Shown piece by piece: positions 45,818 to 52,409 of a stretch of DNA of 64,000 nt (the first letter of the stretch is position 1; each line of letters starts with the position of its first letter). The DNA is from Lampropedia cohaerens (GTDB taxonomy: Bacteria > Pseudomonadota > Gammaproteobacteria > Burkholderiales > Burkholderiaceae_C). The notes below the pieces were generated by a model. It saw nothing but the letters and a program-made list of their open reading frames with translations. It made no database searches and was not told the origin of the DNA. The stretch lies in assembly GCF_001005215.1 (NCBI RefSeq), contig NZ_LBNQ01000023.1:62001-126000 (forward strand), given 5' to 3'. The position numbers were made by a program, and so were the translations under genes.

Positions 45818-46390
45818 TCATGCGCGGTCTTTTGCGGGCAGCGTCAAGAATGCTTCGCCGAACGCGTGAACACGCTGCCAGTCCGTAAACACAATGGGCT
45901 GCGCGCTATGTGTTGGCCCTCCGGTCAACCACATGATCAGGCGGATCATCTGGCGGTCAAACGGGCCATAGCGTGCGTAGTCGAGGCATCCTGCAAACAC
46001 GGCAGCGAGGTCCGGTTTCCAGGCAATGTCCCGCAGCAGCTTGCGCATGTAGGGGTTGCCATCGGGGGTGTCCTTGCCCGGTTTGCGCGCGACCAGGTTG
46101 ACGCTGAACAGGGCCCCAGGCCGAGATTGCAACAGCGCTTGGTGGCGCGTAATGAAGGACTGCACGCTGTGGCGATGCCTGCCGTAGCGGATGCTGGCAC
46201 CGATCAGCATGCGATCGAAGCGCTGCAGGTCCTGTGCTGCGAGGCGTTGCAGCGCGTCATCGATTGGCAGCAGCAGCGTTCGATGGCCGTGCCGTGCGAA
46301 CTGCGCTTGCAGCCTTTCACACACGCTTTGCGTGAATCCATCGACGCTGGAGTGAAGGATGGCGATGCGTTCAGCGCGGTACGAGGCCAT
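45818..46390 (-). CDS. hemG: Flavodoxin-like menaquinone-dependent protoporphyrinogen IX dehydrogenase
   Basis: HemG oxidises protoporphyrinogen IX to protoporphyrin IX in heme synthesis, passing electrons to quinone. The 190-residue protein is a long-chain flavodoxin with RIAILHSSVDGFT (FMN loop), GASIRYGRHRHSVQSFITRH, FSVNLVARKPGKDTPDGNPY (the HemG-specific insertion) and RLIMWLTGGPTH near the C-terminus. HemG is best known from gammaproteobacteria, and most betaproteobacteria are thought to use HemJ. It ends 18 bp from the convergent regulator gene and begins next to a mobile-element-rich stretch. Confidence 0.85.
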   Translation of the reverse strand: MASYRAERIAILHSSVDGFTQSVCERLQAQFARHGHRTLLLPIDDALQRLAAQDLQRFDRMLIGASIRYGRHRHSVQSFITRHQALLQSRPGALFSVNLVARKPGKDTPDGNPYMRKLLRDIAWKPDLAAVFAGCLDYARYGPFDRQMIRLIMWLTGGPTHSAQPIVFTDWQRVHAFGEAFLTLPAKDRA

Positions 46391-46629
46391 GGCAGTGACG
46401 GCGTTAAGGCAGTGACTGGCGCAAGGCAGCAGCGCGATGCATAGCTGCTGCCGAAAGCCAGTGGTTCAAGATGAAGCAATAGGTGGCCTGAAAACCGGGT
46501 CGGCAGGTATTGTGCAGCACTGGCGAATGCGAATGACCAGGGTCGGTGGCTCAGCCAATCAGTCGCCGGGAGGCCAGAGGGTTTTTGGGGCTGACCGGCG
46601 GTGTGTCTCACCATGAAAGTGGATGCTAA

Positions 46630-46833
46630 GAGCTTGTTTACGATCTTTCCATGCGTCGCGTTGACCCGTTACGGGATGCGATGCGAGGTGAATACCGCAA
46701 GTTGGCCTGGGTGCCCAGCGAGGACTTGAGCGGGCGGGTCACGCTGAAGGTCGGCCAGTTAGCAACGCGCCGGGCGTTTTGCCCACTGCGTTTTCGCCTG
46801 ACTGCGCAACGCATGAGAAGAGCGTGAACAAGT
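46630..46833. mobile_element. 204-bp MITE-like element, IS5-type, with inverted repeats and CTAA target duplication
   Basis: Ends at 46633-46660 and 46805-46832 are 28-bp inverted repeats matching at 23 of 28 positions (CTTGTTTACGATCTT against CTTGTTCACGCTCTT, both continuing to CATGCG). The element is flanked on both sides by CTAA (46626-46629 and 46834-46837), the YTAR-type target duplicated by IS5-family elements. The interior has no transposase; its open frames are short. It is either an internally deleted insertion sequence or a true MITE needing a transposase in trans. Confidence 0.75.
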
Positions 46834-46837
46834 CTAA

Positions 46838-47037
46838 AGAACCGGAGCATGCCAACCCCGCCCAAGGGGATGGTTGTGGAGCGGTCCACGCAGTCCTTCG
46901 CGTTGAATACTGAAGCGCGGCGCGATAAGTTGACGGGCTGAGCTGCGATAAGCCGCGTGGCTTCAGGTTTCAGCTACTGCAACAGAATTTCAGAGTAGGC
47001 CCGCTGGTTCTGCATTCCGATCCCAGCTGTAGATCAC
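46838..47037. other. Non-coding stretch between MITE and IS630
   Basis: No coding frame. It contains an imperfect inverted repeat at 46910-46966: CTGAAGC-GCGGC paired with GCCGC-GTG-GCTTCAG, enclosing two direct copies of GCGATAAG. Could be a transcript-ending or structured element or a scar of earlier insertion. Confidence 0.4.
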
Positions 47038-47039
47038 TA

Positions 47040-48154
47040 TTGATCCGGCCCTCAAATAGTCTCAAGCCGCGTACTTGATTCGAGGGTCGCGGAAGTAGGC
47101 GCGGATACGCTCGTGCTGGCGCTCCAGTTGCGCCATGTGTTCGTTGGTCACGGCGCGCAACTTGTCCTTGGTGCGTGCCGGAACACGACTGCCGATGACG
47201 TGCTTGAGTTCGGCGTTCAAGCGTTCATCCGGGTTGAGCTCCGGGCTGTAGCTGGGCAGGTAGAACACCTCTATCTGATCGACGTGCTCGGCCAGCCATG
47301 CCTTCACCGGCTTGCAGTGGTGGACACCCAGGTTGTCCAGGATCAGGAACACCTTGCGGTCAGCGTCCTTGACCAGTGCCTCGAAGAACTCGATCAGCTT
47401 CTCGTGATTGAACGCACCATCGATGATCATCCAGCGCGCCTTGCCCTGGTTGGTCACCGTCGAGATCATCGACAGCTTCTGGCGGGTGCCGCCAATGACC
47501 CGGACAACCGGTGTCTGTCCCTTGGGCGCAAAGCTCCTGCCACGTACATCGGTGTTCACCAGTGCCGTCTCGTCACCCCAGTGGATCTCGGCGTTTTCGG
47601 CCTTCGCCCGCTTGGCGATGGCGGGATATTCGTCATCGAGCCAGGCCTTCACCGCCTGCGGGGATTGCTCGTAGGCGCGCCGGATCGGCTTCTGCGGCGT
47701 GAAGCCCCAGCGCGCGAGGTACTTCCCCACCGAACGCACGTGCAGATGGATCCCGCATTCGCGTTCGATCAGCTGCTGCACCGCAGGCCGACTCCACAGC
47801 GCAAAGTCCATCTTCAATTGCTCCGGACGGCGCTCGCAGATCAAGCGCTGGATGTGCGCTTCCTGCTGCGCATTCAAGACACGCTGCTCGCCTGTCTTGC
47901 GACCGCGTGTGCGCGGCAGCAGCGACTTCGCACCTTCAGCCTCGTAGCGATCAATGATCTTGCACACGGCTGAATAGCTCAGTCCAACGTCACGGCCGAT
48001 TTGCCGCTTCTTGATGCCTCGTTTCCAGGCACGAATCACTTGCCGGCGGCGTTCGTGTTGTTCGGCCGGGCTGAGCCGGCGTGCGTCATCATGGTCCATG
48101 CCCTATTGGACAACATCAACGGCAATATGTCTCACTTTTTATGGGCCGGATCTA
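47040..48154 (-). mobile_element. Insertion sequence of the IS630 family, intact, 1115 bp
   Basis: Outer ends carry matching inverted repeats: TTGATCCGGCCC at 47040-47051 against, on the other strand, TAGATCCGGCCC ending at 48154, followed by a TCAAATAGTCTCA / AAAAAGTGAGACA-like similarity. The dinucleotide TA is present on both sides (47038-47039 and 48155-48156), the target and duplication used by IS630 elements. One transposase gene fills it. It separates hemG from tRNA-Lys. Confidence 0.85.
47062..48099 (-). CDS. IS630 family transposase
   Basis: A 345-residue transposase. The N-terminal part (about 1-140) is a pair of helix-turn-helix domains (RRQVIRAWKRGIKKRQIGRDVGLSYSAVCKII, RSVGKYLARWGFTPQKP). 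The DDE catalytic core has aspartates in HWGDETALV and LILDNLGVHH and the glutamate in YSPELNPDERLNAELK, all present, so the enzyme is probably active. No frameshift, unlike some two-frame IS630s. Confidence 0.95.
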   Translation of the reverse strand: MDHDDARRLSPAEQHERRRQVIRAWKRGIKKRQIGRDVGLSYSAVCKIIDRYEAEGAKSLLPRTRGRKTGEQRVLNAQQEAHIQRLICERRPEQLKMDFALWSRPAVQQLIERECGIHLHVRSVGKYLARWGFTPQKPIRRAYEQSPQAVKAWLDDEYPAIAKRAKAENAEIHWGDETALVNTDVRGRSFAPKGQTPVVRVIGGTRQKLSMISTVTNQGKARWMIIDGAFNHEKLIEFFEALVKDADRKVFLILDNLGVHHCKPVKAWLAEHVDQIEVFYLPSYSPELNPDERLNAELKHVIGSRVPARTKDKLRAVTNEHMAQLERQHERIRAYFRDPRIKYAA

Positions 48155-48167
48155 TAACATGTGTTGC

Positions 48168-48187
48168 TGGCTACACAGTGGCTACAC
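48168..48187. repeat. Pair of TGGCTACAC direct repeats next to tRNA-Lys
   Basis: TGGCTACAC occurs at 48168-48176 and 48179-48187, 11 bp apart (one helical turn), just outside the IS630 end and before the tRNA-Lys terminator. The spacing suits a protein that binds repeats on one face, such as an integrase or other regulator. No integrase gene is present. Confidence 0.4.
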
Positions 48188-48201
48188 GAAACTACCAACA
48201 A

Positions 48202-48236
48202 GAAAAAAGCACCTAGGGCTGTCGCTCTAAGTGCTT
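48202..48236 (-). terminator. Intrinsic terminator of tRNA-Lys
   Basis: On the minus strand AAGCACTTAG pairs with CTAGGTGCTT around AGCGACAGCC, followed by TTTTCT. It is 18 bp beyond the encoded CCA. Confidence 0.85.
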
Positions 48237-48254
48237 GATTTCGATGGTATTCAG

Positions 48255-48330
48255 TGGTGGGTCGTACAGGGGTCGAACCTGTGACAAACGGATTAAAAGT
48301 CCGCTGCTCTACCAACTGAGCTAACGACCC
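48255..48330 (-). tRNA. tRNA-Lys (anticodon TTT)
   Basis: A 76-nt cloverleaf with acceptor GGGTCGT/ACGACCC, D-arm TAGCTCAGTTGGTAGAGCA, anticodon loop CTTTTAA (anticodon TTT), T-arm GGTTCGACCCC and encoded CCA. A terminator follows. Confidence 0.97.
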
Positions 48331-48394
48331 GAAATTTCCAAATCCGGCAGCTTGCCAGAACTGCAGTAAGCCAAAAATTATAGCAATAGATTAC

Positions 48395-49180
48395 TCATGC
48401 ATCGGGCGCGCTGGCAATTTTTTTCAGCATCCAGCCTGCCGCGGTCATCCCGAAGGTGGCCGTAACAGCGACGCTGGAGCCATAGCCCGCGCAGTTGAGC
48501 GAGTTGTCTTGCTGGATCCCGCAGCCATCCGCCGCGCGCTGGATGGGTTCGCGGCTGAATACGCAGGGCACCCGCATGGCCTTGCCCGCCGGGGGAAAGT
48601 GGTGGTGTCGCCGCAGGCGGTAGCGCACCTGTGCCAGCAGCGGATCATGCGTCAGATGGCCGAGGTCATCAATTTCCACCTGATGCGCCAGCATGCGGCC
48701 ACCGGCGGCGCCCACGGAAATGAACAGCAGGCTGTGCTCATGTGAGTGGACGACACAGGCGACCTTGGCGCGAACCTGATCGCAGCAGTCAATCACACCA
48801 TCGACGGGGTAGGTGCCCAGCAGTTTGGCCACATTGTCCTCATCGAGAAAATCCTCCACCGCATGCACGCGGCAATCGGGATGATAGGCGTGGATGCGCC
48901 GAGACATGGCTTCCACCTTGGGTTGCCCGATGGTTTCATCCAGTGCGTGCAGTTGGCGGTTGATGTTGGACTCGGCCACGTTGTCCAGGTCTATCAGGGT
49001 CAGCGCACCGATACCGCTGCGTGCCAGTGCTTCGGCAGCCCAAGAGCCCACACCGCCGATGCCAACGACGACGACGTGCGACGCGCGGATGCGTGCGGCG
49101 CCTGCTCGACCGTAAAGACGGCTTACGCCACCGAAGCGGCGGTCAAGATCCATGTCAGTACGGGCTGGGGAAACGCTCAT
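48395..49180 (-). CDS. tcdA: tRNA threonylcarbamoyladenosine dehydratase
   Basis: TcdA (CsdL) cyclises t6A37 of tRNA to ct6A using ATP. The 261-residue E1-like protein has RRFGGVSRLYG, the nucleotide-binding HVVVVGIGGVGSWAAEALARSG, DLDNVAESNINRQ and DFLDEDNV. ATG at 49180 gives the expected length. It follows tRNA-Lys and precedes cpoB, but is probably its own transcript. Confidence 0.93.
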   Translation of the reverse strand: MSVSPARTDMDLDRRFGGVSRLYGRAGAARIRASHVVVVGIGGVGSWAAEALARSGIGALTLIDLDNVAESNINRQLHALDETIGQPKVEAMSRRIHAYHPDCRVHAVEDFLDEDNVAKLLGTYPVDGVIDCCDQVRAKVACVVHSHEHSLLFISVGAAGGRMLAHQVEIDDLGHLTHDPLLAQVRYRLRRHHHFPPAGKAMRVPCVFSREPIQRAADGCGIQQDNSLNCAGYGSSVAVTATFGMTAAGWMLKKIASAPDA

Positions 49181-49273
49181 GTGTGATTGCCTTGTACAAA
49201 TGACAGGGCAGGGCCATCGGTTGAGAAAAAAAGTGCGCTCATGCGAGCGCACGGCCACCATCTCTAAGCGATG

Positions 49274-50023
49274 TCAGCGCAACCGCGAGAGTCGCTCCTG
49301 CGCCTCGGTTGCGGCACTGGTATTGGGGTAGACCTTCAGCAGGTTTTGCAGCGTGCGACGTGCGGCAGCCACATTCTTGAGCTCGATCTGCGAGTTGGCG
49401 ATGGCCAGTGCGGCATCCGCCGCGCGCGCATGGCTGGGCGCCTGCGCGAGCATGCTGTTGAAGGTGTCAATGGCGCGCTGGTATTCGCGCGTGGCATAAA
49501 GGGCATTGCCGAGCCAGAACTTGGCAGACGGCACATAGCCGCTGTTCGGATACTGGGCAATGAAGGCGTCGAAGGCATCGCGCGCGGCTGCAAAGTCGCC
49601 CGCGCGCAACAGCTCCAGTGCCGCCTCGAAGGCCTGCTGCTCGGCCGGCTGGGCCTCGAACCGGAGACCATCGATCTCGACGGGCTGCGGCTCGAACTGC
49701 CTGAGCCGCTCATGTGCCTGCCTCAGTTGCTGGGCCAGCTCTTCGTTCTGACCGCGCAGCGTTGCGACTTCGCTGCGCAGCGTGCTGATCTGGCCCTGCA
49801 GTTCCAGCAGGCTGGAGCGCATCTGCTGAATCTCCGACGCGGTGTTCTGATCAACCAGTTGCAGTTGATCGACCCGGCTGCGCAACTCAAGGATGGCGCG
49901 GCGTGCCTCGCCATCCTCAAACAACGCGTGGGCCGCACCCGGAAGCAGCATTGCAGCAGCGGTCAGGCCAACGGCAGCCAGGCGATGGTAAATGGAGTTG
50001 GATTGCAGCACGGGTGTGATCAT
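49274..50023 (-). CDS. cpoB: Cell division coordinator CpoB (YbgF)
   Basis: CpoB links peptidoglycan synthesis and Tol-driven outer-membrane constriction in the periplasm. The 249-residue protein has a signal peptide (about 1-35, ending AAHA), a coiled coil (about 38-105: SRVDQLQLVDQN..LRSEVATLRGQNEELAQQL) and TPR repeats (about 130-245: FEAALELLRAGDFAAARDAFDAFIAQYPNSGYVPSAKFWLGNALY). It is 10 bp after pal, its standard neighbour. Confidence 0.95.
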   Translation of the reverse strand: MITPVLQSNSIYHRLAAVGLTAAAMLLPGAAHALFEDGEARRAILELRSRVDQLQLVDQNTASEIQQMRSSLLELQGQISTLRSEVATLRGQNEELAQQLRQAHERLRQFEPQPVEIDGLRFEAQPAEQQAFEAALELLRAGDFAAARDAFDAFIAQYPNSGYVPSAKFWLGNALYATREYQRAIDTFNSMLAQAPSHARAADAALAIANSQIELKNVAAARRTLQNLLKVYPNTSAATEAQERLSRLR

Positions 50024-50033
50024 TGCGGTCGTA

Positions 50034-50564
50034 TCAACGGTTGTAGCGGATTTCCACGCGGCGGTTCTGGGCGCGTGCCTCCTCGGTGGAGCCACTCACG
50101 CGCGGGCGCTCCATGCCGTAGCTGACGGCTTCGATGCGCGAGGCGGGAACGCCCAGCAGGTCCAGTGTCTGGCGCACGGCTTCAGCGCGGCGCTGACCCA
50201 GGGCCAGGTTGTATTCGCGACCGCCCAGATCGTCGGTGTGGCCTTCCAGCACGACCGTGTAGTCGGTGTGATTGCGCAGGAAATCGGCATGGGACTGCAG
50301 CGTCGACTGGTACTCGGGCTTGACCACATAGCTGTCAAAGTCGAAGTAGACGATATGCGAGACATTGGCAGGCCCCTCGCCGGGAATCGACGATGCGGTC
50401 AGGTCGATGCCGCTGATGCCGGTCTGGCTGCCGTCCTGCGGCGAAGTGGGGATTACGCCGGTATCGGCGCCGGCCTGGTCATCTAGCTTGGTGGAGCTGC
50501 AGCCGGCCAGCACCAAGGCTGAGACGAGCAGCGTATACGACAGGGTTTTCTTCATTCTCAACAT
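50034..50564 (-). CDS. pal: Peptidoglycan-associated lipoprotein Pal
   Basis: Pal anchors the outer membrane to peptidoglycan and works with TolB. The 176-residue lipoprotein has lipobox LVLAGCSS (Cys22), a flexible linker and the OmpA-like domain (VYFDFDSYVVKPEYQ, LEGHTDDLGGREYNLALGQRRAEAVRQTL). ATG at 50564 has AGGAG seven bases upstream; ATG at 50555 is an alternative. Follows tolB by 152 bp, a gap larger than usual. Confidence 0.96.
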   Translation of the reverse strand: MLRMKKTLSYTLLVSALVLAGCSSTKLDDQAGADTGVIPTSPQDGSQTGISGIDLTASSIPGEGPANVSHIVYFDFDSYVVKPEYQSTLQSHADFLRNHTDYTVVLEGHTDDLGGREYNLALGQRRAEAVRQTLDLLGVPASRIEAVSYGMERPRVSGSTEEARAQNRRVEIRYNR

Positions 50565-50716
50565 GGATTCACTCCTAAACGCTTGCGCGCAACACTCTGA
50601 CAAAAAACATCATTACAACAATACCGACACGCTGGCAAGGGGCAACGCCATGCATTGTTGCCAAGGCGTCTGCGCCAGCCACTGTCGCTCAAAACAAGCA
50701 AAACCGTCACTTGTGC

Positions 50717-52045
50717 TCAGCGGACCAGCGGGCCCCATGCGGGTTCGCGCACTTCGCCTGGCTGTGCTGGCAGGCGCATCTTGACGGCACCGTCGGCGGT
50801 GGTCGTCATCAATGCGTTGCTCCCGCCTTGGCGGGTCGCATAGATCAACAGCTGGCTGTTGGGGGCGAAGCTGGGGCTTTCATCTGCCGTTGTATCGGTG
50901 ATGGCCGATGCAGTGCCGCTAGCCAGATCCTGCACGCACAGCTTGTAACCGCCGTCGCGGGAGATGTAGGCGAGCAATGCACCATCGGCACTCACCGAAG
51001 GCGAGATGTTGTAGCTGCCATTGAATGTGATGCGCTGCGCGGCGCCACCCGTGGCGCCGGTGCGGTAGATCTGCGGCGAGCCGCCACGATCGCTGACAAA
51101 GTAGATGTACTGGCCGTCCGAGGAATAAACCGGCTCGGTATCGATGCCTGAGCTGCGCAGCAGGCGGGTGGGCTCGCCGCCGCTGGCAGCGATGGTGTAG
51201 ATCTGTGAGCCGCCGTCGCGCGTCAGCGTTACCGCCAGGCGCGAGCCGTCGGGTGACCAGGCCGGGGCACTGTTGGAGCCACGGAAGTTCGCCAGCAGGC
51301 GGCGCTGGCCAGAGGCGACGTCGTGAATGTAGATGACGGGCTTGCGCGACTCGAACGAAACATAGGCCAATTGCTGGCCGTTGGGCGACCAAGCCGGCGA
51401 GATGATCGGCTCGGGGCTGGTCAGCGCTGCCTGGGCATTCTCGCCGTCAGCATCGGCCACCCACAGGTTGTAGCGCGCGGCCTTGGTAACGTAGGCGATG
51501 CGGGTGGAGAAGATGCCGGGCTGGCCGACGATGCGTTCGTAGATGAAGTCGGCAATGCGGTGCGCCGCAAGGCGCAGGTCGGCTGCGGCAACGACATAGC
51601 TCTGGCCGCCCAGATCCTGACTGCGGGCCACATCCCAGAGGCGAAAGCGCACGTCGAACCGGCCGTCGCCCTGGCGGGTCATGCTGCCGCCCACCAGCCA
51701 GCTGGCGCCACGGTCGCGCCAGATGTTCATGTCCGGGCGGGCCAGCTCGTCCAGGGCGAAGCCGCTCGGATCGACGCTGCGGAAGAACCCGCTGCGCTCC
51801 AAGTCGGCCAGCACGATGGTTGACACCGGTTGGGGGGCCTGCTCCTGGCCGCGAAAAGGTGCAACGGCAATTGGATACTGGCGTTCACGCCCAGGAATGC
51901 GAATGTATACCCCTTGCGCGAGAAGCTGCGGGGCCGCCCCGGCAGCCACCAGTGCCGTGATTGCGGTGCGCCGGGTCGTGCCGGCGGCGGAGGTGCGCAC
52001 GCCGGTCGGCGATTGGCGCCAGCCGAACATCGTTGGTTTTGTCAT
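50717..52045 (-). CDS. tolB: Tol-Pal system protein TolB
   Basis: TolB is a periplasmic beta-propeller that binds Pal and TolA. The 442-residue protein has an N-terminal domain (about 40-170) and six-bladed propeller with the repeats SPAWSPNGQQLAYVS, APAWSPDGSRLAVT, EPVYSSDGQYIYFVSDR, SPSVSADGALLAYIS. The signal peptide has TTRRTAITALVAAG, with an arginine pair that resembles a Tat signal. ATG at 52045. tolQ, tolR and tolA are not upstream; the neighbour is the divergent msbA. Confidence 0.95.
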   Translation of the reverse strand: MTKPTMFGWRQSPTGVRTSAAGTTRRTAITALVAAGAAPQLLAQGVYIRIPGRERQYPIAVAPFRGQEQAPQPVSTIVLADLERSGFFRSVDPSGFALDELARPDMNIWRDRGASWLVGGSMTRQGDGRFDVRFRLWDVARSQDLGGQSYVVAAADLRLAAHRIADFIYERIVGQPGIFSTRIAYVTKAARYNLWVADADGENAQAALTSPEPIISPAWSPNGQQLAYVSFESRKPVIYIHDVASGQRRLLANFRGSNSAPAWSPDGSRLAVTLTRDGGSQIYTIAASGGEPTRLLRSSGIDTEPVYSSDGQYIYFVSDRGGSPQIYRTGATGGAAQRITFNGSYNISPSVSADGALLAYISRDGGYKLCVQDLASGTASAITDTTADESPSFAPNSQLLIYATRQGGSNALMTTTADGAVKMRLPAQPGEVREPAWGPLVR

Positions 52046-52409
52046 GCGGTCGCTCTCGATCCAATGAGGGTCGTCCAGAAGAAATCCAGAAGAAAGGAAC
52101 ACGGCAGATCACGCGTCGCCGAGCAGAGGAATTGTGCATCAACTGCGTGCGGCAGTCTTGACGTCCAGCGCGCGGCGAAAGGTTTTTTGCAGCTACAACC
52201 CTTCAGCGGTCTGATTGGTTGACAGCAGCGTGATTGCCGCAGAGGCAAAAAGGCGCAGCGCGCAGCGCGCGTAGAATCGCCGCCCATGCATCGCAGCGAT
52301 ACTTTAACGTCTGTTCCTAATTATTTGTTGCGCGGCGTGGCAGCCGTCAGGGGTGCGGCCGGGAGCCAGCCGCGGGCTTGCCTGGCTGCGTGATGCACAA
52401 GAAGTTTTT
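52046..52409 (+). other. Divergent intergenic region between tolB and msbA
   Basis: 364 bp without a supportable gene. TAGAAT with CGCCGCC (52272-52284) matches the recurring housekeeping -10 and is the best msbA promoter candidate, 138 bp before its start; no -35 at standard distance, though TTGACA occurs at 52219-52224. On the minus side nothing clear serves tolB. Two near-copies of CCAGAAGAAA lie at 52076-52096, just upstream of tolB. Confidence 0.5.
52272..52277 (+). promoter_or_regulatory. Candidate -10 element for msbA
   Basis: TAGAAT followed by CGCCGCC, one of several TANAATCGC motifs in the window, 133 bp before the msbA ATG. A GC-rich discriminator follows. Confidence 0.4.

Noticed and set aside
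46638-46889. 83-codon minus-strand frame and 58-codon plus-strand frame in the MITE region
   Set aside because: They run across the inverted repeat and match no protein family; the region is better explained as a non-coding mobile element.
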